A stretch of 64,000 bases of DNA from Mercurialis annua (Eukaryota; Streptophyta; Magnoliopsida; Malpighiales; Euphorbiaceae), in assembly GCF_937616625.2 (NCBI RefSeq), contig NC_065574.1, positions 10,418,501 to 10,482,500 on the forward strand. Direction: 5' to 3'. A program made the translations under genes and the position numbers. Positions 41,415-55,400 of this stretch are shown one piece after another (within the stretch, counting starts at the first letter, position 1; each line of letters begins with the position of its first letter). Below the pieces are notes generated by a model. That model made no database searches. It was not told where the DNA came from and saw nothing but the letters and a program-made list of their open reading frames with translations.

Positions 41415-41827
41415 CAGTATTTTAAAAACAGAACCCATGGCCGAATCGGTGTGGCTACCGGTTCAAGGCTCAGCCGGTTGAACCACTTAAATAAAACTAA
41501 ATATATTTTTTAAATTTATACAATATAATATCTATACATTTAAAGTTCTAAAAAATATATATATAGGATATATAAGACTCTTAAAACAATAAAATAATAT
41601 AATTAGACCTTATATAAGGAATTTTGTAAATTTTTTAAGGAAAAAAATAACTTGAAGATAATCAAATATATGAAAACCAACCGACTTTTATGGTTCATTC
41701 GGTTCAATGGTTCACTAGTTTGTTTTTTCGGTTCAAATAGGTTGAACCATATTTTCGGCTATTAAGAGGAACCGATTTTTGGTCAAACTGGTTGAACCGG
41801 CCGGTCCAGCCGGTTCATAAAACACTG
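41415..41827. mobile_element. Non-autonomous hAT element
   Basis: Ends CAGTATTTTAAAAAC and, inverted, CAGTGTTTTATGAACC, with CCGGTTGAACC clusters near both ends. The 8-bp flanks GTCCATAC (41407-41414) and GTCCTGAC (41828-41835) agree at 6 positions, consistent with an aged hAT target duplication. Same general type as 26828-27792. Confidence 0.75.
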
Positions 41828-41835
41828 GTCCTGAC

Positions 41836-43084
41836 CCTTCACTTAGTCTTCCCTTCTTTAATGTGAAATTTCACAGCCCTTGGATTTGTATGGTCATAGA
41901 TCAGAAGGCCAAGATTTAAAACATTGAGGATTTGCTTATCAAAAGGAAGTTTGTGTAGTTTTATAGGTAAGTGAACAGAAATCCAAATTTTGCCTTTATC
42001 ATAAACAGAAAAAGGTGGCCCTATTTGTGCAAAAGTTGTTTAATAAAAGACAATTAGGGTATGGACTCAGGAATCAAATTCCAAACACCATGGTGTTTCA
42101 TTTTATTTTTTTGACTCCTTGTTGTCTAAAGTGAAGTTATATCAATTAAGATGCAAAGCTAAAGCAAAAGGGTTGGTGAAAAAAAAGACTTATTTGATAA
42201 TTCTTTCTGTTCAACTAAAATTAATCATACTAAATTTTGAATTTATGAAGCCATTAATTCAATATTCTACCAATTGCTTCATTAACAAGACTTTCTTATT
42301 AAGGATTACATTAGTTATCATTTTTCTTTAATATTTGATGATTTAGGGCTTTGATGCCACAGGAATTCTAGGTGAAGAGCCACCCCATTAGGTTTAATTT
42401 GCATTAAAATGGAAGAGATTGATGGACCCATATGGGTTTATGAGGTTGGGTCATAAAGAACAAAAATTAGTTAATATGAAGATAAGTTTCATTTAGATTT
42501 TTGTGTGGTGAAGTCACTTTCTCACAGTTGCCAATTCCAAGTGATGCCACTACCCTAACATTAATACCTTTAACATTTCATAATTATATAGCTTTCCATA
42601 GATTGTATGTAAGAATATGTAGTTTAAACTTTTTTTATGACCCTATTGCCTTTGTGAGTTGTGTCCCTAGAGGACCTTAATAATTACAAATCTCATACAT
42701 GAATGAATTGGATCACAAAAAAACAAATTCCTATGAAATAATTATACATAATGTTACTAATTCTATCCAATCTGAATTTTCTGCTGTAATTGATCTATAA
42801 CCTAAGGGAGTCCTATTCCATATAATACAGTTAAAGTGTGTTACTATAAGAGAATATGAGCTTTTATAACAATTACAGCAGACTCACAGACTTGGAATTA
42901 AATCAATACTAATCTCTTGTAGAAACTTGCCTTGGCCTGAGCTTATATCTTCTTGCAAAACTGGCTGAGACGCGCATCGAGAACTTGTTTTCCAGGATCT
43001 TTAATGGTGGCATCAGCAATTCAGCATACTGGACTGTATAATGTGTTGATACTTCAAATTCTGTACATAATCCAACAGCAGCTT
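41836..43084. other. Intergenic, nothing recognised
   Basis: Spacer between the hAT element and DDX11. The last 150 bases probably hold the DDX11 3' UTR. A 70-codon frame at 42119-42331 is not credible as a gene. Confidence 0.5.
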
Positions 43085-46000
43085 CTACTGGGAATTTTTG
43101 TTCTTGTGCAATTTAAAGAACCGATGCAATAATCTGTGGACTTCCCCGTAGCTGCTGGTTGCAGATACCAAACTCTCTTGTATCCATCGTGGAAGCTTGT
43201 GAGTTGGATGGGAGAAACTTCTTTTTGAGGAATCAGATGCATAACGCATGTCAACTAACAAAATTGCTGCATAATCATTTATGTGTCGTATTGCTCTACC
43301 TGAAGTCAGAAAAAAACATTGTTTAAGACGGTCATCTAATGAATCAGTGTTCATACATCAGATTTCAAACTTAGCCAACTTAACAAAGGATAAGAGTCTA
43401 CTATCGCTAATACATAGTGTATTTTGTGTTCATTGTGCTGTTATTGAGCTGACTGAGAGTTCTGAATTGCCAACTTAACTAACTCGACCCCTAGTCAACC
43501 AACAGCCTCATCCCTAAGCAGAAAATAAAGCAATGTATTACTTACAATCTATATTCAACCTTTTTATAAAGGTGATATACTTGAGCTTATTTAAAAAAAT
43601 AACTGAGTGGGCAGTTGCCTAGTTTTGATTCTAATGCGTATAAAACATCACAGTAAGTACGTCAAATTCACTTCAGTTAATCAACTTGCCTTTTTATAAG
43701 GATGAAATAACATTGACTACTCACCAATGGATTGGTTCACAGCTTTCATGCAGAGGTTTTCATAGTATTCTTGTCCTCTGCGCTTGCAACTCCTTAAGAT
43801 GCTGAATGCAGCCTGAACATCCCCACTAAAATACTGATCACCAGGTGAAATTTTGAGGCTTTTGGTAGAATTTGACTCTCCCAAACTTTCAATATACTTC
43901 ACCCTCTCCATCAACTCAATGTCGGAAGGGCTTGGATAAGGAAGTCCCACCATAACTATGCATCGACCCATCCCATCACTAAAGTTGATGCCTTCTGAAA
44001 TCTTTCCACCAACTACAGCTAGGATTATTGCACCATTGAAAGGCGAGATGTCTTCTTTTGAAGCTGAAGACAATGTTTCAATTGTTTCCTTGTATTCCTT
44101 GAGAACAATTTCCACATCAGAATTTCTTCTAGGCTCTCTGAAGACACGCTTTTTCTTCTTAATCCTTTCAAGAATGCCCGATGTTTTCCATGCATCATAA
44201 ACTGTTCCTTCATATTCAAACGAGGAGAAGAATACAACGATACCTTCAGGAACAATCGCCACTAGATTGCAAAGCAAGAGCCCCAGCTCTTCTATCTATA
44301 AATTTGAGACCATGAATACAATTTAGTTAGCCATGGTTTCTAGGAAAAGAAATAGAGAAAATAGAAGGAAAATCAGTCCTTAAAATTGTTTTGATAAAAT
44401 TTGAAGCAGTGTTTTTCAGTAAAGGCGACAACGTTAATTAGCACTACCAGGTAATAAGAGCCCATAGTTTAAAGACGCTCAATTAGAGTTCCATAGTCTA
44501 ATTCCAAATGAATTATATAAATGTAATACACAATAAATGATAGCTTGCAAACCAATTTTATATAAAAGATTAATTGCAGTATAAGTCTAATAGATCACTA
44601 ACTTGCAGTCTGCAAGACACTAACCGTTTTTAACGAGCTTCTAGAGCTATAGCTAAAATCAAAAGATTGACCAGACGGGCCATGGGAAACTGCAATTGGC
44701 AAAATATTCTCAGGTGGGACAATATGACTACAAGAAAAGAAATGCAGTTGATTTTGTGGGAGCCAAGGAAAGAGTTGCTCCCTTGTCTCTTCAATAGGTT
44801 GCAGAGTCCCTCCTGCCATTACAATAGCATGTGCTTCATCTACAATCTGCAATATTCAGAAGAAGAAAAAAATCATTCTCTTGATTAGATAACTGATAAA
44901 AGAGAAAAAAAGAAAAATAAACTAACTTCCTATTTGGTAAAACTTTAAATTTTATCCTCATCCTTCTGATACCTTATCTTCAAAGAATATGCTGACAAGA
45001 ATCTATATTTAGAAACATGTTTTGTGCCCTAATCACTTGTATGCAATTTCTGAAAATCTAAAGGGAATCTAAGAAATTGTAAATTCTTGACAGACCTCTG
45101 AGAACATCTTTTCCCCTGTGAGCATGACATACTTCAGAAATCCTCCTTGTTTTCCAGAGGATGTTACTCTTGATTTTGAGATTATTATGCGTCCATCGCC
45201 ATCATTATTTTCCAGTGATACCAACATGCCTAGCAATGAGCGGAAACTGGAAAGAGCGCTCCGCTCCTCATCCAATTCACCACTGTCATTAACAACCAGT
45301 TCTGTGTGCAAAGTTGCCATCTTTTCGCCGTATCCACTTACCTGGTAATACAATCATACTAAGCTTAAAATGGGATAATGATGATGATTATTATAGAATT
45401 GGTTGCCATTATTCTTTTACAAAAATAAAAAGTCGGAACAAGCTAAACCTTGTGGACAATGTTGCTGTCTTTTATATACTGGAGCAATTTGAAAAAATTA
45501 ATGTTGTCTATATTAAGAGAAAATAGAAAATCATTAATGGACATAGAAGTATCAAAGGCAGCTTTTACTTCATCTGCTTTCTCTTCAGTTTGGCAAGTAT
45601 TCACATGGCTGAAAACCTTCTCACTGCATAAAGTTTGCCGGAAAGCCCTTATAACAACCATCAGAGTTTGGATATATCTTCGATTACCAGGTCCCAACAT
45701 ATTGCAAAACCTTGCAAAGTACTTCTCTATGTTGGAATGCACATGATCCAACTGAGCAGAAAAAAAAAAACAAAACAAGCGTTACTGAATCCTGTTAGAA
45801 TTATATTTTTGATATCAACATCAAATAAGTTTGTTATTGAATCTTTCCCATGCATATCGAGGTCATGAAATGTATCATTCAGTTTAACATAATGAAACTC
45901 GGACCAAGTTTAACAAGCTTCCAGAGCAGATGGATGACAATATCTTTACTGGTCAACTAGACTTCAGAAGAGCGCCCACAGACCTAGCCTACAGTAGGTG

Positions 46001-48190
46001 TATATCTCAGTTTGTAGAGCTCTCAAGTTCGACTCCGTTGTAAACAAAATACAGAAAAGCAAGACTTCAAAGGAACAATGCAGAAGAGGCAAATCCAGAA
46101 GAAAGTTTACATACCTCTGACAATGTAATTTTTGCATCATGCATACTGATCAGGGAGTCAGCCAGATTATGCGCCTCATCTATTATAACAATACTCTTCT
46201 TCAAGTTCAGTCCAAGCATTTCTCGTGATGATTTTGATAGGAGAGATTGATATGGGAGAACCACAAGGTCAGCTGTTAGGATCATGCTTCGGGAGCCATA
46301 ATATGGACAAGTTCCAATACTTCTTCCTACTCGAACAAGATCTTCAATATCCAGAGCTCCTTCATGAGAAATCTCATCCCTAAATTGCCTTTGGAGCTTA
46401 TGTTTTCTAAGCATTGGACAACCAGGAGTAACTTTGGACCGGCGTGCTCTTCCCTCCATACTTATGCTCTGAAATCATCACCTAAATAGAATTAGTTAAG
46501 AAAGATCTTCATTCCAGAAGCATAGATATCATTTACATCAAAATGAATAGGTTGAGTTCAATAGCTTATACAGCATTGTGCCAAAAACCGTGAACCAAGA
46601 AGTTGATAGTTATTTTCTTTCAGCAATGTGCAAAATGACAATATGAATGGTCTTGTGAAGATTTTTCTAAATTTCAAGCCACTTTTTTGTTAAAAATGAG
46701 TTCACTATAGAAACGGAAGAGCAAGTCTGCAAAGAGGATGAGTTCTGAAACTTGCAAACCAACCATAATTCAGCTAACTATATATCCAGAAATTACATGC
46801 AGTATAGAGCTATTTAGAGTAAAATCCGCCATTTCACATGGAGTCCGTATTTATGTATATGAACTTCTCACATTATTCTCGTATGGCATTCACTAATCTA
46901 GAATCAAAGAGCTAATTGGCCTCAGAAATTAATTTCCAAAACTTAAACAAGTGCTTCTAAACTATTTCAGAAGTCAATAACTAAGATTCCAAAAGGACAA
47001 TAAAAAAATCAGGAACTTAAACAATTTTCATATATAGTTTTACAGCATTTCTGTATGCGGAATTAAAAAGATCCTGATATTCTAAAACCCTCATATCCAC
47101 AAATTTGAACATAAGGACTGACACAAGAATCTCCATACCTTGATTTTAGGGACATCGGTTTTCTTTTTGTTTTGAAGCTCTAAGCATCGTTCATTAATTC
47201 GTGTAGCATTTCCAAGTTTCAAAACCTCTGAAACACCAAAAGCAGAAATTAACCATACAAATACAGACACAACACCACAATGAAATCAAATCACATAGTA
47301 CAAACACACATACCTTCATTAATACACATATTCTTCCTAGACCCCAAACACACAACCGTTATCTCATTAGCAAAGCTAGTCTTTCTCAACTCCTTAATAA
47401 ACTGCGAAAGTTGTGAATGCGTCCGACTACAAAAATAAACCCTAAAATCCTTCGCCTCCTCTTCATTATCATACCCGTCTTTTTCCTTTTCCTCATCACT
47501 CGATGAACTAACTAAACCCCCACCTTTCCTCTTCAATCTCCCCGTCCCAGTTGTCCCCCCTTCACCATCATCACTTTCATATTCCTCCAACAAAAAGTCC
47601 TCATCGCTCAACTCCACCTCACCCTTTGTCTTTAGCAAACTCGCATTTCCTTTCTTCACATTACACTCCCCCTCCTTGAAAACACGAGAAAACGTTTCTC
47701 TATAGCCTTCCCTAGTCTTCCTAAACCCTAATTTCTCCGTCTTCGCATTTTTCTTTTCTCTTTTATCATCATCAATACTAGCAACAACAAAATCTCTCAT
47801 CCAATCAGGCTCATCCTCATCACCACCGCCATCATCATCTAACTTCCGACTCTTATCAAATTCAAGTTCCGATTTCGACTTCGATTTCTCCTTTTGGTTT
47901 TGATCATGAACCCATTGCAAAACACTACATATGATAGATAAAGTTTTTCCAGTACCTAAATTAATTATAACAACAACAATAATTTAACATTTGAAATAAA
48001 ACAAAATTGAAATCAAATATAAAAAAATTAACTTAATTTGACCTGTAGGGCTTTCAAGCATGGAAATGCCGCCTTTATCTAAAAATTGATAAAGGGACTT
48101 CATAAAATCGATCTGAATCGAGTACGGATTGTACGGAAATCCTGGGAATTTTGGTTCATTTTCTGCTTCTTCTTCGATTTTGATTCCCAT
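43085..48190 (-). CDS. DDX11: DDX11/CHL1-type Fe-S DNA helicase
   Basis: Superfamily 2 5'-3' DNA helicase of the XPD/FANCJ/DDX11 group, needed for sister-chromatid cohesion and fork repair in other eukaryotes. Nine exons on the minus strand: 48043-48190, 47314-47955, 47139-47227, 46115-46468, 45449-45751, 45096-45341, 44625-44846, 43725-44295, 43085-43299, giving 929 aa (human DDX11 is about 906). Motifs: Gln26 before the Walker A loop SPTGTGKT (47-54); four Fe-S cysteines 260, 278, 310 and 347; DEAH box 390-393; GGKISEGINFSD at 764-775; motif VI QSIGRAIRH at 856-864. Asp/Glu/Lys-rich inserts between the Walker A loop and the Fe-S domain (about 75-220) are typical of DDX11. All introns are GT-AG. 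The start is the first ATG, just before the PGFPYNPYSIQ entry motif. It is divergent from RPL37 over 400 bp. Confidence 0.95.
45994..46036 (+). repeat. tRNA-like relic in a DDX11 intron
   Basis: A box-A-like GTATATCTCAGTTTGTAGAG (46000-46019) is followed directly by a box-B-like AAGTTCGACTCC (46025-46036). The anticodon arm is missing, so this is a decayed tRNA or SINE head, not a tRNA gene. Confidence 0.4.
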
Positions 48191-48256
48191 TTTTTTGTGG
48201 AATCTTCAAGCTGATAATTTCGTTTTTGGTTTAAGCTTAATTATGTCTTTGATAAT

Positions 48257-48270
48257 TTTCCCGCCAAAAC
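48257..48270. promoter_or_regulatory. E2F binding site
   Basis: TTTTCCCGCCAAAA, an exact match to the canonical E2F consensus, 67 bp upstream of the DDX11 start codon. It suggests S-phase expression of the helicase, consistent with its role in cohesion. Confidence 0.75.
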
Positions 48271-48487
48271 TATGAGCAAAGGGGATTTTTTGTGTTTCTG
48301 TTTGGCTGTAGTGATTAGTCTGTTCTGGCTGAGAATTAGTACATATTTGGATCTTAAGGCCCAGTAATAGCTAATGACCGACCCATTAAATTATAATTTC
48401 TTTCCAATTATAACTTGACACGCAATTCATTACCATAGAGTCGTACACACGTGATCGAAACTCCCCTTTCCTCCCTTACAACCCTAA

Positions 48488-48496
48488 AAACCCTAA
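48488..48496 (+). promoter_or_regulatory. Telo-box of RPL37
   Basis: AAACCCTAA about 95 bp upstream of the RPL37 start. Telo-boxes paired with site II elements drive ribosomal protein genes in dividing plant cells. Confidence 0.65.
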
Positions 48497-48590
48497 TTTG
48501 TATAAATCTCAGCAAAAACGCCGCGTTCCCTCTTCAACAACCCTAGAACTCAACTCCTCCGTCAGCTAGGGTTTCTCCGCATCCACCGCA

Positions 48591-49329
<739 letters not shown>

Positions 49330-51112
49330 GGTGTTAGAAGGGTTGTTTTGGAAGTGCCGATTATAGATTTAGTGAGCAATTATATGTTGGTGCAACTTTT
49401 GTGAGGAAACTTTTGTGACGGTATTTAATCAATTTTAGCTTTTGCTTTTGATTTTGTAAGAGGATTTACAGTTGCTATTTCTTTGACCATTTAATTACTT
49501 TATGTTTCTAAGTGTTAATGCTGGTCGACTTCCTAATAGCGTATCACTGTCTTTAATATTGAATTAAAGATGAAACACTTTATGCAATCTATGCCTGCAT
49601 ATTAGTGTGGTAGTTCTGTCTTAGTATTATCTGCACTGTTATTTGCGTTGGCTGAGTCAGGTTTCACTGTTCAGAGAGGTGTTTTGATTGTTCGATGAAG
49701 TAACGGTGAACGATATTGTAAATTTCTGTTTTCATGAGTTGTGACCTAAAATGCATTGCTGTAGAAGCAGTCCTTGTTTAGGAAAATTTAGTAGCAATTG
49801 AATTTGGCGGATATGCTCAGACACACTGGGTGATGATCTTTCACATATCTCGTTTGTGTTTTAACTTGCTTATTTGTTCCTTTTATACCGCTGCTTCAAG
49901 TGGAGTTTTGCTACCTCTCTGCACTAACTGATTTGTATTAACACTTGGAATTTCCCTATGGCTCTAAATGAACTGGCATTGATGCTCATTTTTTCGTGTT
50001 CAACTTGCTTGCTGCTTCAAGTTGAGTATAAATTTGTTTTTATGCTTTTTGATTTCCATTAGAACCCTTATATTTCTTAGGTTTAAAAATGAACTGAGCT
50101 TCTCATGAGCTACTTGGAGTTTGGTTTGAGCTTGTTTATTAATCAAAATGTTATGAGCTTGAATTTATTTGTAATAGCTTGTTTATTAATCTAACAAATC
50201 TGAGCTATGTAACTTTTTGTTTATTTAGTAGCATCATAAACAAGCTGAGATTGAATTTAGTTGGTGGCTTTAGTTTGTGCGTATTTAATTATGAATTTAT
50301 GATGCGACCTGTTTATGATTAATGAATATCATAACATGATTGAATGAACAATTTTAATAAGTTTATTTATTAAAAAAATTAGCACTTCTATTGGTATATA
50401 AACATCCGAATTTTTAAAAAACCATGTACAAGATTTGAGCTTGAAATTGACTTATTTGGCACAAATGAATAAAATACTAGTCGAGTTCAAAGATTATAAT
50501 TTAAATCAGGTCAATTTCAGTCATGAAAACTTTAGTCCAGACTAGAACTCGATCCAGTTTGAATACTCTTAATATTGTTTAATATTTAGCACTTTCATCG
50601 ACTTGCAAACGTGCTAATTTTAGAAGAAAAATAGATTGTTCGGTCTGACTCCTTAGTATTACAAGCTGTTCGCTTTTGATATTGAATATTTGATATTCTG
50701 GTAATAATATACAGGAACACACAATTTTTGCACCAAAACATGTATTTATATGCTCTTTTAGTACAAAATAACAAAAAACATACTAATATATCCCTCCAAT
50801 AAGTCTATTGGAATTGGCTCTGTATCAATGGAATCTCATCATCCATACATAGTTATGAAAAAAATAGTTAATTTTCGGTATGGAACAAAATTTTTGGCAA
50901 CGAAAGACTCGACTTTTGAATTAAAAAAAATTATTTTCGATTTTTAAAAACCACTCCATGTCTTGAATTTCTTTTTTTTTTCTTTTTGATAATTGGAAAG
51001 GAAACGTATTGGTGGAAAAAATTGAACCAACAGCTGAACAGAATATTGTTTATACTATTTGAGTTATTCCTTATGCAATTTATACACTTAATAGTGAATA
51101 AATTTTTGTTTT
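49330..51112. other. Intergenic region downstream of RPL37
   Basis: The first 200 bases are probably RPL37 3' UTR. 50080-50600 contains scattered TGAGCTTGTTTATTAATC-type repeats that recall the degenerate element at 2190-2925. No gene seen. Confidence 0.45.
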
Positions 51113-51515
51113 AGAGCAAATTACTTTAAGGTGTCTCACGTTTGTCATAATTCACAGTTTGGTACTCTTTATTTGAAAATCAAACGATTTGATACTTCAG
51201 TTTTGATTTTATAAAGTATAAGAGTCTTCTGTCAATTCCGTTAATAATTTGAAATTTACTTCCAAACGATTTGGTATCTCAATTTTAATTATATAAACGA
51301 CTTGGTAACTCAGTTTTAATTATATAAACGACTTGATACCTCATTTTCAAACGATTTGTTATCTCACATTTCATTTAGTTAATGATTTAGTACCTATATT
51401 TAACAGAAGTGTGTTATAGTTTACAAAATTAAAACTGAGATATCCAATTATTTGATTTTCAAATAAAAGGTAGCAAACTGTAAATTATAAAATACACTTT
51501 AGAATTATTTGCTCT
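51113..51515. mobile_element. Palindromic MITE
   Basis: AGAGCAAATTACTTTAAGGTG at the left is mirrored by GAATTATTTGCTCT at the right. Inner arms (GTTTGGTACTCTTTATTTGA, GATACTTCAGTTTTGATTTT) are complementary to 51430-51480, and the middle repeats an ACGACTTGGTAACTCA-like unit. Target duplication not legible. Confidence 0.65.
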
Positions 51516-51992
51516 TATTTTTATCCGAAATCTCTTTTTCTTTGTCTTTTTTACTGCTTTGTCAATCTTCACGTGTTTTTAAATCATTACTGTTAATTAG
51601 TTTTTTTTCTATATATTTATTTACCTTATATTACATGTGTAAGTCAGACAGATTCTCTCTTTATATTACATATATAACTTTCTCTAGTGAGTGCTATCAT
51701 TACTCCTATGTATATTTATGTGTAACTCTCTCTTGTAATTGTTAAAATCTTATAATTTAAATTTTCGATTCTAAATTGGAAAAATTCTTAGGTAGAATTG
51801 ATTTGAGTTACCAAAGATTGTCTGGTCGTCTAACACATCGTTTCACATGAATGTCGTTTTTTTTTAACTTTAATGTAAAGTATAATATGACCAGAACAGA
51901 AAATAAAGATACTAAAACAATAAAATAGCTCTCCAACTGTTACTAAACGTTTGACTTTCTCTATCTTGCAAGCAAACTTTTCCTCTAAATTA

Positions 51993-52171
51993 TGGAAAAT
52001 TCTTACCTAGACTTGATCCATAAATTTTCCAGCACCTATCCAATAAGGTGTTAGAAAATATAACACAATTTTCTCTTTATTCTCGTTATTTTTTTTCTTC
52101 TTATTTCTCTAACACCTCATTGGATAGATCCGTGAATTTTTCATTGACCGGGTCTAGGTAAAAAATTTCCA
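51993..52171. mobile_element. Small MITE
   Basis: Inverted ends TGGAAAATTCTTACCTAGAC and TGGAAATTTTTTACCTAGAC (complement at the right) and inner CCAATAAGGTGTTAGA against TCTAACACCTCATTGG. TTA lies at both flanks, as in PIF/Harbinger insertions. 179 bp. Confidence 0.7.
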
Positions 52172-52482
52172 TTAATTACATCAGGATAACATTTAATTAC
52201 ATTATCAGAAAGAAGACAGTGAGGAATTTGGGGAAGAAAAACAGGTAGTAAACTATGATTTAAGGTAAGAAACCTTTTCATTTCATTTTCTTTTCTTTAC
52301 TCTCACATTTACATACAACTTCCTCAAAATTCCAACTCAATCAAAAACTAATGGTGTCAATTGATCATCTTTGACACCATTAACCAATTTAGCTTTTCCA
52401 ATACCACAAGAGTAACAAATTGTGAGCAACACACACTTTCACTATACATCAAAAATTGTACCGGATGGAATTTCCGTCGCTA

Positions 52483-55400
52483 CTAGTTCGTCTTAAATTC
52501 ACCGAATTTATGTTTTTCTTCATGCAACTGCCTGAAGACGTTATCTAGTTCTGGAAATGCAGACAAAAGTAGAAGCTCGACTAGCTCAAAAGCGAGCTGC
52601 TTCATACAAACTGACGACTGCATGAAAAAAAAAATTGCAACTTGGTTAAAGTAGCTCCAACTGGATAAGAAAATCATTAATAAGTGATAACTTGTAAACC
52701 GTGAATTATTAAAACAATTTTGGGGAAGAATTTGATCCTTTCATTATATGAATGAGAGCAGCCTTTTCCGATCATTGGGAGTAAGAATTGCACAAACTAC
52801 GATGAATGTTCACAACCAGATAAGAAATATGAAGTCGTTGCAGTTATTTTATAAGACACTAGTTTTAAAGACATTCCTATAAAAATAAAGGATCACAGAG
52901 ATGCAGGTTGCTAAGCAGGAAGCAACCGGGATAAGTGAACGAGGGGACAAAAATAATAGGAGAGCACCTGGACCTTAAAAAGCTCCCAGGAAAACTGGGA
53001 AGAGAAAAGTAAGGAATCTACACCAAAACACTAAAAGAATATATCAGAAAATCCAGCGACTGCTTTCTCTTTGAGGAATCTTATATATCTACGAGAGGCT
53101 TACTGGGAAAATTGAAAAACTTAAGATTTCGGAAGAAGAATATAGGCCCTCGACCATCAGACCAGAAAAAACAGATCAAGAAAATTCATGGACTATTTTC
53201 TCTCAAGTTTCAAGTAAAAGATGACTAACGCCACAAATATCAAAATTTATGTTTCTCTTTCATCTTGAAAAAGCCACAGTGATGAATTGAAATTGTAAAG
53301 AGTGACTTGTTCCGCACTGCTCAATAAATGTTATAATAAAATATCAATGATCATCTACTAGTACTAATGTTTTCTAGAAAGATATATCTAGATTCAACTT
53401 TATAAGAAATGCATACCTGCAGAAAGAAATACAGATCTTTTGCACATTGTTCGTACTCCTTTCGACCAACAAGACTAACTATACCGGCTGGTGCATTATC
53501 TGCAATACAAATTAGGGTTCATTGGCACCATAAATATGAGAATCCGGTACTAGAAAACAGTGATACTGGACATTAAAAAATACATCAGAAAAAAGATATT
53601 ACCAATCATTAGCTCATATACAAATTTGGCACGTCGATCTGCTTCCTGTTCTACCTGGTTGTCACTCAGTCTAGGTGAAGATTCTTCTGAAGGTTGCTGA
53701 GCAAGAGGTGAACTCAACTTAGGTGAAGATACACCCATGGCATGCTGGCCATGAGGTGAATTACAGGATGCATTAGTGGTGGCTGATTGTCTTCTCTTTG
53801 GATGTTTTGTAATAAATATCCCATCAGGCCACAAAATCTATTTAAACAAGCAGTTCTCCATTAATTAGATAAATGAACATAACTTTACTTCCCACAGGCG
53901 ACATATAGAAAGACGATTCAAAAATTTAAAAACAGCATTGTTAGCAAAATATAATGCACATCAACTTTATAACCAAACGCTTGGGGCTGAAATGGCGCAG
54001 CCAACAAGCTGTAGGAAAAACAAAACCAAGAAAACAAATCAAATGGTATCTATGAATCCAATTAATGAATTTGCAACTTGTAATTCTGGTCATTGTCCAG
54101 TATCCTATTCATGCCACCCAGAAAAACTTCAAAATTCAACCACAGGTTAACCTAATTTACAAGGCCATGTACTTTAAAGCTCTTTCATTGGTGATTTCAG
54201 CCATATGAATGACGACATTCAACCAAAATTCCCTTTTAAGTCAATTTCTAAGTGCAATAGAGAGGTATCTGAAATCATGTGGGTTGTAACAAATACATAC
54301 TGCAAACTGAATTAAAATATGGTCTTCGATATACTGTAACAGAAAGGAAAAGCAACAACAGGACTTCTATTCTTGAATCTTCTTATTATCATCATCTTGC
54401 ATATTTGAAATTGCTACTCACATCCCTTCCTTATTCAGAAGGTTGTTATACAACAGAGGTGCACTTTATCTCTAGGGTCCATTCCCCTCTCACCACCCTT
54501 TCATTAACCTTGATAAACTCAAAAGGAGTTAGGAAGCTGGAAAACTAGAAAGACAGACCACGGGTGAACAGTATTCGAGCATGTAACATAAGCTCTCCAT
54601 TTTCACCTATATATGTTAGTTGCATCATTTCGAGGGTATATATGTAGTCCAGTTTATTCCATATATGCACAGGTGATAAACAGAAAAGATTTAACACAAA
54701 AAGAGCCATCGGTCACTGGTCTATTAAAACTGTCACTAACTTCCTTGACAAACTAAGTTTATATATTTTATCAACTCTTCAAGCCTTAGTAATAAGAAAA
54801 TTATTAAATATCACAATTAAAAAGAGCACAATAAATTACTTGCTCGACCCGTTTGATCCCTGAAGCAACCACTGACCCTGTGCGCAGAAGCTGAATTTTC
54901 TCTATCAACCAATCATCTAAAGCATCACCCATTCCTAATTGTAAGATCTGTTTGGCCACCCAAAATGCTTGCCTCCTGCAGTACAAAAATAAATTAGTAA
55001 TTAACCGCACAATCCATCTATCATACTAGAGTTCGACTATATTAATCATACACATCAAAAGTATTGAAAAATGAAAAAATAAAATAGCATATATCTAAAC
55101 AATGCAATATTTCGATTACCTGATCCATCCACCATCCTGTAGCTGGAAAATGACATCTACCAGATCTAATATAGGGGCACTTATATGTGGCGGCACCCAC
55201 TGCAAGGAGAAAAAGAAAACCTGATAAGAACGCTACCTTCTTACTTTTCAATAATTCTTCAGTTAGGATATTGCCTTCACCAATCCTACCCAGTTCTAAA
55301 CCCTTGAGAGATTTATGTACTGGGTACACAAATGATGCGTAATCCTTATCAAGTGACAAAAAACTTCAAACCCATTCAAAAAAGTATGGCGGAGTCAAAG

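Larger units (their letters stand above)
48191..48590. promoter_or_regulatory. Bidirectional promoter between DDX11 and RPL37
   Basis: A 400-bp divergent intergenic region. The DDX11 side carries a canonical E2F site; the RPL37 side carries a site II-type GGCCCA (48358-48363) and a telo-box, both typical of plant ribosomal protein genes. The 5' UTR of RPL37 contains pyrimidine-rich CCCTTTCCTCCC (about 48463). Confidence 0.7.

Noticed and set aside
45994..46036. tRNA gene in a DDX11 intron
   Set aside because: Anticodon arm absent; only box A and box B relics remain.
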